This document shows, in pieces, positions 1 through 8,436 of a stretch of DNA of 64,000 bases (position 1 is its first letter; each line of letters begins with the position of its first letter). Location of the stretch: NCBI GenBank assembly GCA_047630175.1, contig JBLHVI010000003.1:1-64000 (forward strand). Direction: 5' to 3'. A program made the translations under genes and the position numbers. This stretch comes from UBA4582 sp047630175. Its GTDB lineage: Bacteria; Pseudomonadota; Gammaproteobacteria; Pseudomonadales; Azotimanducaceae. The notes beneath the pieces are model-generated. The model was not told where the DNA came from. It was given only the letters and a program-made list of their open reading frames with translations, and searched no databases.

Positions 1-1
1 A

Positions 2-139
2 AGAATTGGCGTCAACATTAACGGACAAAAGACGTCGCCGTCTGTCAGGCTTCATCGTCTATTTATGGGCAAGAAGAGCCAGTGGGAAGTGAAAATTGAT
101 GTGGTTACGCGCGCTATTGAGACAATGCAAGAAAGCTAA
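2..139 (+). CDS. C-terminal fragment of an unrecognised protein
   Basis: An open frame enters from the left edge and ends at TAA 137-139, giving the last 45 residues of a protein that begins outside the window. The tail is rich in basic residues and ends in METMQES-like sequence (TRAIETMQES). I see no family motif, so no function is offered. It could also be a chance open frame, since only 138 bases are visible. It lies in the accessory stretch left of tRNA-Leu. Confidence 0.35.
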   Translation, partial: RIGVNINGQKTSPSVRLHRLFMGKKSQWEVKIDVVTRAIETMQES

Positions 140-143
140 CTTG

Positions 144-308
144 TCAATACCGACGCAAGGCATTGAACTGGGCCACAGCAAATTGTCGGTTCGCATCTCT
201 CGCTTGTTGGTTCTGTTTTCGAATTTGAGTTGCTAGATACAACAAGGTAGCAAGAACCGCGACTGCGCCAACGATCTCTCCTACTGCTTCTAGCGCTTCC
301 CAATTCAT
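144..308 (-). pseudogene. Stub of a small membrane protein (EIVGAxAV-type N-terminus)
   Basis: This 54-residue frame starts MNWEALEAVGEIVG and continues with a hydrophobic stretch (about residues 10-28) followed by QIRKQNQQ. That beginning is a recurring N-terminus in bacterial hypothetical membrane-anchored proteins, which in my memory are usually 130-250 residues long. Here the frame stops at TGA 146-144 after RQFAVAQFNALRRY. It therefore looks like a decayed remnant, although a genuine short protein is possible. The upstream ribosome-binding site is weak. It is convergent with the fragment ending at 139, only 4 bases away. Confidence 0.4.
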
Positions 309-607
309 CAAAGAGACCTGCGGAGCCAGTTCGGAAATCTGCCCTCCAGCGTGTAAGCTATTAGACGGGCCCTACGACAGTGGTTGGCAAACTGATACTG
401 GCAAGCGGTCTCTGCAGGCGTTTTCTCCTAGAAATCATGAGTTTGGAGCAAATTGGCGTTCTCGTCGATAGGTGGTTCAAGATGCCTATCGTCTCGCAAT
501 AACGCCTATCCGTGATATAAACTGATTGTATTCGCAATCGCATTTTAGGGTGCCTCACTTCATTCGTAGATTGATAACTGATCAATGATTCAGGAGCCTC
601 CTCCCAC
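309..607. other. Intergenic stretch before the TIR gene
   Basis: I see no convincing gene here; the open frame antisense across it has no recognisable features. The right end carries AGGAGCCTCCT (592-602), whose AGGAG is the probable ribosome-binding site of the TIR gene. No clear sigma-70 promoter could be assigned. Confidence 0.4.
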
Positions 608-2842
608 TTGGCAGATATTTTCATTAGTTACGCCAGCAAAGACCGCATCCGTATTGCGCCACTTGTGCGTGAGCTTGAAACGGCGGGATACACCGTTTGG
701 TGGGACCGGCATTTAAAGGGCGGTACACGATTCTCGGCTGAAATCGAAACCGAGCTTACCGGTGCCGCAGTGGTCATTGTCGTCTGGTCGCCCAATGCCA
801 TCACGTCCCGCTGGGTAGCCGATGAGGCCGATCTCGCACTGGAGCTGGGTAATCTGCTGCCCATCTCGTTCGACGGCGCACGTTCACCCATGGGCTTTCG
901 ACAATTCCAAACCATCGACTTCTCCCGCTGGACCGGCGGAGAGTCGCCGTGTTTCATAGCGCTCATCGAGGCGCTTGAGTACCATCTGACAAGCGGCAAA
1001 CGAAAGCCCCATCAGGCTGTGGTGCTGCCAGAAACGGCGCAGACCAAATCCGATGCGTCCATTGCGGTTCTTCCTTTTGTTAACATGTCCTCCGATGCGG
1101 AACAGGCGTACTTCTCTGATGGGATCTCTGAGGAAATGCTGAATCTGCTTGCCAAGATCAGGGAGTTGACGGTCATTGCTCGAACCTCGTCGTTTACCTT
1201 CAAAGGGTCTGGTAAGTCGATAGCAGAGATCGGGGCTATTCTTGGTGTTGCCTACATTCTTGAGGGTTCGGTTCGTAAGGCCGGTGACCGGGTACGGATC
1301 ACCGCTCAACTAATCGAAACTCAGCATTCATCGCACCTGTGGTCTGGGACTTTTGATCGAACACTCGAGGACATCTTCGCGGTTCAGGATGAAATTTCTG
1401 CCACCATCGTCGGTGAGCTGAGAGGCCACATTCTCGGCGGCGAGGCTATCAAAGCCCCTCGCGTCAAGCGCAGTGCCAACGTGGAAGCTTATGAACACTA
1501 CATGCTTGGCCAGCAATATCTCTACAGGCGAAACAGATCCGACATTGAGACTGGCAAAGCACACTTTGAAAAGGCGCTGACCCAAGATCCAGAATATGCA
1601 CCAGCCCTAATCGGTCTTGCGGACGCCGAACTTCTTTTATCAAACTTCCCAACTTGCTGGGGTTCAACGCCTGTTCCTGAAGCCTTGGCACGAGGGCTGC
1701 CACTGCTGACGCGGGCCATCGCACTCGACCCATCCGCGGCAGAGTCATACGGGGTGATGAGCCTGGCCCGCTACATTGACGGAGACTATGTCGCTGCGAT
1801 AGAAAATGCGGAACATGCGATCGCCTTAAACCCGAATTATTCAAGAGGATATCATCGCCTTGCCCAGGACCTCGCCCTAAGTGGCGATCCCGCGGCAGCA
1901 ACCCTGACGACAAGAAAAAGGGCGCTTGAACGTGATCCCACTTCTCTGCTTTCCCTGAACGCACTTTTCGCAGAACACATGAATCGCTTGAATATTGATC
2001 AGGCATCAACATACTTGCGAAAAATGGAAGTGGTGAATCCATCAGCCGAGTTACTGCAATTTCAGAACGGCATTTTTGAAATGATGCAAGGTCACTTATC
2101 GAAAGCGCTTGAATTGCTCCTTGATCCAAAGATGGCACTGCAGAGTGGGTTGTTTACATTCAACACCCAGTTGATCGTGACTGCGTTAGGATACGGACGC
2201 CAACTGGAAAACGCTGATCCTGGTGCTGCACTCGAATTTTACGCTGCGGCGAATCTTGTTGAGGATGCCCGACGTGTTGGACCAGGATTTGAAGCACGGG
2301 GAGCAGCAACGCGCGACTATGAGACGGCACTTCCGCTTGCCTATTGGAAAGCGCGCGAGGGTGAGTACGAAAGTGCTCTGGCCTTGCTGGCTCCCTTCGG
2401 TGAGTCTGATTCTGGAAAATGGGGCAGGCAATTTGATCTGGAACTGGATTGTTCTGGCGCAGTCTTGTCTTTTGCTCTGCATCGCAAACTTAACCATGAA
2501 ACAAGTGCGGCGCGTTTACTAAAAAAGCTGAAACAAGTTTACCGCGCTATTTCGAACGACCCAGACGGATCGCACCACATAACCGACTATCTCGGCGCGG
2601 TGGTTGCCATTGGCGAGGGTGACAGAAAAGCAGCACTCAATTTCCTTGAGAAGCAGATCGCGCGGACGTTCTTCAACGCGACACCTATTCTGAACAATCA
2701 GATCTTCGATGAACTTCAGTCGGAACCCAGCTATCGAAAAATTCTGGGTGACGTCGAGGCGCATTCGGCAAGGCAGAGAGTTACTGCTGAAGAAGCCGGC
2801 TTGCTGCCCATTTCCAAGGAACTTTTGGCGCGGCTCGCTTAG
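608..2842 (+). CDS. TIR domain / TolB-like domain / TPR repeat protein
   Basis: A 744-residue soluble protein with three parts. Residues 1-115 are a TIR domain: it opens DIFISYASKDR, has the hydrophobic VVIVVWS strand, and keeps the SRWVADEADLAL segment with Glu73 at the position that is catalytic in NADase TIR proteins. Residues about 150-275 match the TolB-like N-terminal region found in cyclase- and regulator-associated TPR proteins (SIAVLPF, FSDGISEEML, LEGSVRK). Residues about 290-740 are helical TPR-type repeats. There is no signal peptide or membrane span, so it should be cytoplasmic. Start is TTG 608; AGGAG lies 11 bases upstream and the N-terminus fits the family exactly. TIR enzymes commonly cleave NAD+ in defence or signalling, but no partner gene lies in view. 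Function is inferred from domains only. Confidence 0.85.
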   Translation: MADIFISYASKDRIRIAPLVRELETAGYTVWWDRHLKGGTRFSAEIETELTGAAVVIVVWSPNAITSRWVADEADLALELGNLLPISFDGARSPMGFRQFQTIDFSRWTGGESPCFIALIEALEYHLTSGKRKPHQAVVLPETAQTKSDASIAVLPFVNMSSDAEQAYFSDGISEEMLNLLAKIRELTVIARTSSFTFKGSGKSIAEIGAILGVAYILEGSVRKAGDRVRITAQLIETQHSSHLWSGTFDRTLEDIFAVQDEISATIVGELRGHILGGEAIKAPRVKRSANVEAYEHYMLGQQYLYRRNRSDIETGKAHFEKALTQDPEYAPALIGLADAELLLSNFPTCWGSTPVPEALARGLPLLTRAIALDPSAAESYGVMSLARYIDGDYVAAIENAEHAIALNPNYSRGYHRLAQDLALSGDPAAATLTTRKRALERDPTSLLSLNALFAEHMNRLNIDQASTYLRKMEVVNPSAELLQFQNGIFEMMQGHLSKALELLLDPKMALQSGLFTFNTQLIVTALGYGRQLENADPGAALEFYAAANLVEDARRVGPGFEARGAATRDYETALPLAYWKAREGEYESALALLAPFGESDSGKWGRQFDLELDCSGAVLSFALHRKLNHETSAARLLKKLKQVYRAISNDPDGSHHITDYLGAVVAIGEGDRKAALNFLEKQIARTFFNATPILNNQIFDELQSEPSYRKILGDVEAHSARQRVTAEEAGLLPISKELLARLA

Positions 2843-3028
2843 GGGGCGCGTTTCACGCGGCTGCTGAAGACAGGTGATTTTCATCCCATCTACGGTTTAA
2901 TCGGCGGAGGTTGCGCTTTGATGTGATTGAATTCTTTTGGCGTGGGTCTGGGTCATTAACGCGAAGGTAGGCCGTTCTATGACGCGCTGATGGCCTGCAG
3001 GGCGCGCATTGGACATTGTTAAAACCCA

Positions 3029-3047
3029 AGTGCACCATAAGTGCACT
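3029..3047. repeat. Perfect 7-bp inverted repeat between TIR gene and tRNA-Leu
   Basis: AGTGCAC and GTGCACT flank a 5-base loop (CATAA). It lies about 60 bases beyond the 3' end of tRNA-Leu. It may be a small hairpin or a protein-binding site; nothing more specific can be said. Confidence 0.5.
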
Positions 3048-3065
3048 ATTGAGATTTTGCTGGTC

Positions 3066-3101
3066 TTAAAAAACCCTTCGTGGAACTGTCGGGCTCTTTA
3101 A
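3066..3101 (-). terminator. Terminator of tRNA-Leu
   Basis: Read on the minus strand, TTAAAGAGCCC pairs over 11 positions (two G-U pairs) with GGGTTTTTTAA across a 14-base loop. The T run is part of the right arm. It begins 6 bases after the encoded CCA, as expected for an intrinsic terminator of this tRNA. Confidence 0.65.
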
Positions 3102-3106
3102 TGCTG

Positions 3107-3193
3107 TGGTACCGAGGACCGGAATCGAACCGGTACTCCCGTGAAGGAACCGGATTTTGAATCCGGCGCGTCTACCAGTTCCGCCACCCCGGC
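3107..3193 (-). tRNA. tRNA-Leu (anticodon CAA)
   Basis: An 87-base tRNA with a 7-bp acceptor stem (GCCGGGG/CCTCGGT, G1-U72 as in E. coli tRNA-Leu CAA), a D arm with TGGTAGA, a 5-bp anticodon stem CCGGA/TCCGG around the loop TTCAAAA (anticodon CAA = complement of 3157-3159), a long class II variable arm, a GGTTCGATTCC T arm, and an encoded 3' CCA (3109-3107). Its 3' end faces the accessory segment to the left, which is the usual side for integration of mobile islands. Confidence 0.95.
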
Positions 3194-3206
3194 ACAGCAG
3201 GACGCG

Positions 3207-3236
3207 ATTATAGCCATGATTAATGGCTCTTGGGAA
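3207..3236 (-). promoter_or_regulatory. Promoter of tRNA-Leu
   Basis: On the minus strand a perfect TATAAT (-10, 3212-3207) lies 13 bases before the tRNA and is followed by a GC-rich discriminator, typical of stringently controlled stable-RNA promoters. TTCCCA (3236-3231) at 18-base spacing is an acceptable -35 hexamer (4 of 6 matches). Confidence 0.6.
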
Positions 3237-3440
3237 CCCTAGTTTGCGGTAGTTTTATCTTCTGACCTGCAAACTGACCAATTTGTTTGTGATTATGCGG
3301 GGTTCAGGGCATTTCTCAGCCCGTTACGAGATATTGACTTGGCGCGATTGCTGCCGTTTGTTAAAGTGATGCGGGCAGGTTGATCCGATGCCGATTTTAG
3401 TTACCCGCACCTGAATAGTAATTCATAAGGGGACCTAGTT

Positions 3441-3761
3441 ATGCGTTTGGACAGGATTGAAAAGCAAGAAGCAGTTCTGGTTGATGTTATCAGCTGTATG
3501 TCGCACCCTGAACTCAACGACACGTCTCTGACCTGTACCACCATCGACGTTTCTGAAACCGGGATGAAAGTCGCGACAGCAATGTCTATTCCTGTTTCTA
3601 CTCGCCTAGGCTTGCGCCTCGATGTGGCCTCTCATCTTTACCGCCTCGAGGGCGAGGTTCGCTGGTCGAGAGACGAGAACGAACACTGTGTTGGCTTGCT
3701 GATCGATGATGGTAGTGCAGATATAGTTGCATGGACGCGTATGTTTGAACTGGATTTATAG
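3441..3761 (+). CDS. PilZ-domain protein (c-di-GMP binding candidate)
   Basis: A 106-residue single-domain protein. The second PilZ motif DxSxxG is present (D36-V-S-E-T-G41), followed by the expected alternating strands and a W-rich GEVRWSRDE segment. The first motif, normally RxxxR, is represented only by the N-terminal RLDR, so c-di-GMP affinity is uncertain. Ribosome-binding sequence AAGGGG lies about 8 bases upstream. It is a free-standing gene between tRNA-Leu and queA and probably acts in the cytoplasm as a c-di-GMP responsive adaptor; the target is unknown. Confidence 0.75.
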   Translation: MRLDRIEKQEAVLVDVISCMSHPELNDTSLTCTTIDVSETGMKVATAMSIPVSTRLGLRLDVASHLYRLEGEVRWSRDENEHCVGLLIDDGSADIVAWTRMFELDL

Positions 3762-3807
3762 TCTCGCGCCACGTATCGTTCCGGCTCCTCATTTTTAGTA
3801 TGCCGCA

Positions 3808-4830
3808 ATGCGAGTCAGTGATTTCGAGTTTGAACTACCTGAGCACCTGATTGCTCAGTACCCAACTACCGAACGTACGGCTAGTCGATTACTACACCTA
3901 GATGCCACTTCTGGCGCCGTTAATCATTATCATTTTAGAGACTTGCCAAGTCTGTTAGCACCCGAAGATTTAATGGTGTTCAACAATACGCGGGTTATTC
4001 CAGCGCGGCTTTTCGGCGCTAAATCTACCGGTGGCCGAATTGAAATACTGCTCGAGCGAGTGCTGGATGAGCATTGCGCGCTGGTGCAAATTCGCAGCAG
4101 CAAGACGCCACGGCCGGGCGGTCAGATTCGTCTTGACGGTCATCCAGGCATAGTCAAGGTTGAATCTCGGCAGGGTAGTTTTTTCCGTTTACGCTTTCCG
4201 GCGCCAGGTGTGCTCGCTATCGCTACTGCCTGCGGTCATATGCCGTTGCCGCCGTATATTGACCGAGACGACGACATTGCTGACCAAGCCCGTTATCAGA
4301 CGGTATTCGCTGAGCGGGATGGGGCGGTAGCTGCGCCCACTGCGGGGCTACATTTTGATAAGCCGCTGCTGGCAGAAATTGAAGAAATGGGCGTTGCCAG
4401 TACTCAGGTAACGTTGCATGTGGGTGCGGGTACGTTCCAGCCTGTGCGAGTAGAGACCATTGAAGATCATCAAATGCATTCTGAGCAGGCCGAAGTCACC
4501 GTCCCTGTGTGTGAAGCTGTTGATGCTTGTCGTGCACGAGACGGGCGTGTGGTCGCGGTGGGTACCACCAGTGTACGTTGTTTGGAGTCGGCGTCGGCGA
4601 CAGGTCATATTGCGCCATTTAGCGGTGATACTGAGATCTTTATCTATCCGGGCTACGAATTTCGGAGTGTCGATGCGCTGATTACTAACTTCCATCTGTC
4701 TGGCTCTACGCTCATGATGCTTGTTAGTGCCTTCGCCGATCGAGAGATGATCCGGCATGCTTATGAGGTGGCTATAAAAGAAGAGTATCGATTCTTCAGC
4801 TACGGTGATGCGATGTTGATCACCCGCTGA
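3808..4830 (+). CDS. queA: S-adenosylmethionine:tRNA ribosyltransferase-isomerase QueA
   Basis: Transfers and isomerises the ribose of SAM onto 7-aminomethyl-7-deazaguanine at tRNA position 34, giving epoxyqueuosine. The 340-residue length and the N-terminus (MRVSDFEFELPEHLIAQYP) fit the family, as do the internal AAPTAGLHF and VGTTSVRCLES motifs and the C-terminal ITNFHLSGSTLMMLVSAF segment. It stands 92 bases before tgt, which carries out the preceding step of the pathway, the standard proteobacterial arrangement. The ribosome-binding site is weak, but the start matches homologues residue for residue. Confidence 0.97.
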   Translation: MRVSDFEFELPEHLIAQYPTTERTASRLLHLDATSGAVNHYHFRDLPSLLAPEDLMVFNNTRVIPARLFGAKSTGGRIEILLERVLDEHCALVQIRSSKTPRPGGQIRLDGHPGIVKVESRQGSFFRLRFPAPGVLAIATACGHMPLPPYIDRDDDIADQARYQTVFAERDGAVAAPTAGLHFDKPLLAEIEEMGVASTQVTLHVGAGTFQPVRVETIEDHQMHSEQAEVTVPVCEAVDACRARDGRVVAVGTTSVRCLESASATGHIAPFSGDTEIFIYPGYEFRSVDALITNFHLSGSTLMMLVSAFADREMIRHAYEVAIKEEYRFFSYGDAMLITR

Positions 4831-4922
4831 AGGCAATCCATGAGTTGTTATTTACTGTCCATGATTTGCTGGTGTTACCAGTGGACCGGATCTAATACAC
4901 GTTTAAGGCAAGGCGATTTTCT

Positions 4923-6038
4923 GTGAAGTTTGAAGTCTCACATACCGATGGTCACGCACGTCGTGGGCAATTAACGTTGGCGCACGGGGTTGTTCAGACG
5001 CCGATTTTTATGCCCTGTGGCACTTATGGCACGGTCAAGGGCATGATGCCGACGACCTTGGCCGAGATCGAGGTGCAAATTTTGCTCGGTAATACGTTTC
5101 ACTTAATGCTGCGTCCAGGCATGGAAGTGATGCAGCAACATGGTGGTTTGCATGGTTTTATGGGTTGGGATAAGCCGATTCTGACTGATTCTGGCGGCTT
5201 TCAAGTGTTTAGTCTGGGTGAGCTGCGCAAGATCACCGAAGAAGGGGTCAAGTTCAAGTCGCCCATTAATGGCGACCAGGTATTTCTTGATCCAGAGCGT
5301 TCCATGCAAATGCAGACAGCGCTGAACTCAGACATTGCCATGGTTTTTGATGAGTGCACGCCGTATCCGGCGGAGAAGCCTGCGGTGCAAAGCTCTATGG
5401 AAATGTCGGTGCGCTGGGCAAAGCGCAGCGCTGATGCTTTCGCCGCGCTTGAAAATCCCAATGCGCTGTTTGGTATTGTCCAAGGCGGTGTGCATCTCGA
5501 TTTGCGGGACATCTCGCGCGAGGCGCTGCAGGATATTGGTTTTGATGGCTATGCTATTGGTGGTTTGTCTGTTGGCGAGCCGAAAGAAGACATGCTCAAG
5601 GTAGTAAGTCATGTTGCACCACAATTACCGAAGAATAAGCCACGTTATCTGATGGGCGTGGGTACGCCCCAAGATTTGGTTGAGTGCGTGCGTCGTGGTG
5701 TCGATATGCTTGATTGCGTGATGCCGACCCGGCATGCCCGCAATGGTCATTTGTTTACGTCCGCCGGTGTGGTCAAAATTCGCAATGCGGTGCATAAGAC
5801 AGACTCGGGCCCGCTTGATCAGAACTGCGGGTGTTATACTTGCCAAGGCTTTAGCCGTGCTTACTTGTACCATTTGGATAAATGCGGCGAGATGCTGGGG
5901 TCGCAACTCAATACTTTGCATAACCTACATTACTATCTCAGTTTGATGGCAGGCCTGCGTCTGGCTATTGAAAATGGCCGTCTGGATGCCCATATTAAGG
6001 GCATCTATGAGGGCTGGTCTATCGCACCGCCAGAGTGA
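4923..6038 (+). CDS. tgt: tRNA-guanine transglycosylase Tgt
   Basis: Exchanges guanine 34 of GU(N)-anticodon tRNAs for preQ1. The 371-residue protein shows the base-binding TDSGGFQVFSLG motif, the nucleophile Asp264 in MLDCVMPTR, and the structural zinc site CxCxxC plus a downstream His (NCGCYTC ... NTLHNLHYY). Start is GTG 4923, preceded by AAGG about 12 bases upstream; the N-terminus MKFEVSHTDGHARRG matches homologues. It follows queA and is separated from yajC by a probable terminator. Confidence 0.97.
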   Translation: MKFEVSHTDGHARRGQLTLAHGVVQTPIFMPCGTYGTVKGMMPTTLAEIEVQILLGNTFHLMLRPGMEVMQQHGGLHGFMGWDKPILTDSGGFQVFSLGELRKITEEGVKFKSPINGDQVFLDPERSMQMQTALNSDIAMVFDECTPYPAEKPAVQSSMEMSVRWAKRSADAFAALENPNALFGIVQGGVHLDLRDISREALQDIGFDGYAIGGLSVGEPKEDMLKVVSHVAPQLPKNKPRYLMGVGTPQDLVECVRRGVDMLDCVMPTRHARNGHLFTSAGVVKIRNAVHKTDSGPLDQNCGCYTCQGFSRAYLYHLDKCGEMLGSQLNTLHNLHYYLSLMAGLRLAIENGRLDAHIKGIYEGWSIAPPE

Positions 6039-6076
6039 ATTCGGTGAAGAGCAGACACCTGTGTCAGGCGAATGTT

Positions 6077-6091
6077 GGCAAATGATTTGCC
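6077..6091. repeat. 15-bp palindrome downstream of tgt
   Basis: GGCAAAT-G-ATTTGCC is a perfect inverted repeat with a single central base, 39 bases after the tgt stop. It could be an operator for the yajC-secDF transcript or a processing signal. Confidence 0.4.
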
Positions 6092-6098
6092 TATGACC

Positions 6099-6127
6099 GG
6101 CTGATTCGGGAGAATACGCCTTTTTTT
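6099..6127 (+). terminator. Probable terminator between tgt and yajC
   Basis: GGC..ATTC / GAAT..GCC forms an imperfect stem (3 bp, a 2x2 internal mismatch, 4 bp) with a GGGA tetraloop, followed directly by seven T residues (6121-6127). Its position 60-90 bases after tgt suits an intrinsic terminator. Confidence 0.45.
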
Positions 6128-6179
6128 GCCAGTGCAGACAATCTACGCACTCAACTTTCACGACCTGTGAGCCACGCTT

Positions 6180-6515
6180 ATGAGCAACTTCTTTATTCCA
6201 GCCGCCATGGCAGCCGAGGGTGAGGCCGCTAGTAGTCCTCTTCCTGGTATGGATATCTTTATTATCATCGCTTTTGCGCTGGTCTTCTATTTCATCGTCT
6301 GGCGCCCTCAGAGCAAGCGTGCCAAAGAGCATAAAGAGTTGGTCGGTGGTCTGGGCAAGGGCGATGAAGTCGTGACCAGTGGTGGCATGCTTGGCAAGAT
6401 CACTAAAGTCGAAGAGCAATTTATTGTTATCGAAATTGCCGATAATGTCGAAATAAAAGTCCAGAAAGGTGCTGTGTCTTCGGCATTGCCGAAAGGCACG
6501 ATCAAAAGTATTTAG
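6180..6515 (+). CDS. yajC: Preprotein translocase subunit YajC
   Basis: A 111-residue, single-span membrane protein of the SecDF-YajC accessory complex. The span is residues about 20-42 (IFIIIAFALVFYFIVWRPQ), followed by the conserved RPQSKRAKEHKELV segment and the KGDEVVTSGG domain. It is the first gene of yajC-secD-secF, with secD starting 4 bases after its stop. Confidence 0.95.
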   Translation: MSNFFIPAAMAAEGEAASSPLPGMDIFIIIAFALVFYFIVWRPQSKRAKEHKELVGGLGKGDEVVTSGGMLGKITKVEEQFIVIEIADNVEIKVQKGAVSSALPKGTIKSI

Positions 6516-6518
6516 GCG

Positions 6519-8369
6519 GTGTTAAATACTTACCCAATTTGGAAAAACCTGCTGGTTGTGTTCGCCATTACGCTGGGTGTCATTTATGCCTTGCCGAACA
6601 TTTATCCGCCCGACTATGCGGTTCAAGTCTCTTCAGAGACGAGCGGTGTAGATATCACGGAGAAAGCGTTAAAGGCTGCGACGTCAGCCCTTGATGACGC
6701 TGAATTACCCTATTTCGGCACCCAACTAGCATCAGGCAGTATCATCATTCGCCTGCCGGATGATGATACTCAGTTGAAAGCCAAGACGGTCATCCAGCGC
6801 GCTCTGCATGATTTGCCTCAGCGCTTTGTAGTGGCGTTGAACTCGGCGCCGACAACCCCTGAATGGTTGACAGCTATGCGTGCCGAGCCGATGAAGTACG
6901 GCCTCGATCTGCGTGGCGGGGTGCACTTTCTGATGGAGGTCGACACGGAAAACGTAGTGACTGACCGCATAGACAGTTTGGCGACCGATGTGAAGCGCAA
7001 GTTGCGGGAAGGCAAGCTGCGATACAAAAATGTCAATGTCAGCGAACGTGGTGTGCTCAAGCTCTACTTTGAAGACAACGAGACACGTATTGCCGCCCAG
7101 ACATTACTTGAGTCGCAGTATCGAGAATTTTTGTTTGCGTCTGGTAGCGACTCGCTGCCGTTTCTAAGCCTCACCATCACCGATGACACGGTACGTGAAA
7201 TTGAAGATTTTGCTGTGTCTCAAAACCTGCAGACGATTCGCAACCGGGTCAACGAGCTTGGTGTTTCTGAACCATTGGTGCAGCGTCTTGGCCGCAATCG
7301 TATTGTGGTTGACCTGCCGGGTGTGCAAGACACAGCTGAGGCGAAACGTATTTTAGGTAAGGTCGCGACGCTAGAATTCCGGTTCGATGCCCTAGCCGAC
7401 GCGCCACGCTCGACCACACTCGCATTTCCCTATCAAGGACGAACGGCCAATCTTGAGCGCAACGTGATTATCAAGGGCGACCGCGTCGTTAACGCACAAG
7501 TGGGCTTTGATCCCGAGTCTGGTCTGCCGCAGGTCAACATTACGCTCGACAGCGAAGGTGGCAATCTTATGCATCGGGCAACGCGCAATAATATTGGTCG
7601 GCGCTTAGGTGTTGTTTTTATTGAGACCAAGACGCGTGATTCCTACACGATGGTCAACGGTGAGGAAGTGCGCAAAACGGTGCCTTACGTTGAAAAGCGC
7701 GTCGTCAGTCTAGCCACCGTGCAAGCCGCCCTAGGTGTGGGATTCAGAATTACCGGTTTGCAGGCAGGGGAGGCGCGAGAACTGGCCTTACTGCTGCGCG
7801 CTGGTGCTTTGGCAGCAGATATGTTTATTGCTGAAGAGCGTACCGTCGGTGCGAGTTTGGGTAAGGAAAATATCGAACTAGGTGCTATCTCGGTAGCCAC
7901 GGGCTTGGGTCTTGTGCTGCTGTTCATGCTGATCTACTACCGAGTCTTTGGCATCGCAGCAAATATAGCCTTGATGACGAATTTGGTGTTGCTAGTCGCG
8001 ATCATGTCGAGTATCTCAGCGACGCTGACCTTGCCGGGTATTGCCGGTATTGTACTGACGGTCGGTATGGCGGTAGATGCCAATGTGTTGATTTTCTCGC
8101 GCATCAAGGAGGAGCTAGCGAATGGCCTATCACCTCAGTCGGCGATTAATGCCGGTTATGAACGCGCGTTTGTGACAATTTTTGATGCCAATATCACAAC
8201 GCTGCTAGTGGCTGTGATTTTGTATGCTATTGGTACGGGTCCTATCAAGGGCTTTGCCGTGACGTTGTCCATCGGCATCGTGACTTCTATGTTTACCGCC
8301 GTCGTCTGCAGTCGGGCGATAATTAACCTGATTTACGGCGGTCGCAACGTCAAGAAGTTGTACATATGA
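6519..8369 (+). CDS. secD: Protein translocase subunit SecD
   Basis: A 616-residue polytopic inner-membrane protein that uses the proton motive force to complete Sec-dependent export. It has an N-terminal span, the LDLRGGVHF signature (about residue 128), a long periplasmic P1 domain, and five C-terminal spans including GIAGIVLTVGMAVDANVLIFSRIKEEL, which carries the RND-type acidic residue. Start is GTG 6519, 4 bases after yajC, so translation is probably coupled. Confidence 0.97.
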   Translation: MLNTYPIWKNLLVVFAITLGVIYALPNIYPPDYAVQVSSETSGVDITEKALKAATSALDDAELPYFGTQLASGSIIIRLPDDDTQLKAKTVIQRALHDLPQRFVVALNSAPTTPEWLTAMRAEPMKYGLDLRGGVHFLMEVDTENVVTDRIDSLATDVKRKLREGKLRYKNVNVSERGVLKLYFEDNETRIAAQTLLESQYREFLFASGSDSLPFLSLTITDDTVREIEDFAVSQNLQTIRNRVNELGVSEPLVQRLGRNRIVVDLPGVQDTAEAKRILGKVATLEFRFDALADAPRSTTLAFPYQGRTANLERNVIIKGDRVVNAQVGFDPESGLPQVNITLDSEGGNLMHRATRNNIGRRLGVVFIETKTRDSYTMVNGEEVRKTVPYVEKRVVSLATVQAALGVGFRITGLQAGEARELALLLRAGALAADMFIAEERTVGASLGKENIELGAISVATGLGLVLLFMLIYYRVFGIAANIALMTNLVLLVAIMSSISATLTLPGIAGIVLTVGMAVDANVLIFSRIKEELANGLSPQSAINAGYERAFVTIFDANITTLLVAVILYAIGTGPIKGFAVTLSIGIVTSMFTAVVCSRAIINLIYGGRNVKKLYI

Positions 8370-8436
8370 ATGTGTTGCAGCAGGCAGTCGTAGGGGTGTA
8401 CTTAACACGCGGCGATATTACGGGAGCTGATCGATC

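Noticed and set aside
361..624. An 87-residue minus-strand open frame left of the TIR gene
   Set aside because: It overlaps the TIR start, is Arg/Ser-rich and shows no family motif or ribosome-binding site.
1464..2138. A 224-residue open frame antisense to the TIR-TPR gene
   Set aside because: The opposite strand codes a coherent TPR array. The antisense frame has no recognisable domain.
608..3106. Known defence systems such as Thoeris or a TIR-Argonaute pair
   Set aside because: The partner proteins that define them are not in the window, so only a TIR-containing protein is claimed.
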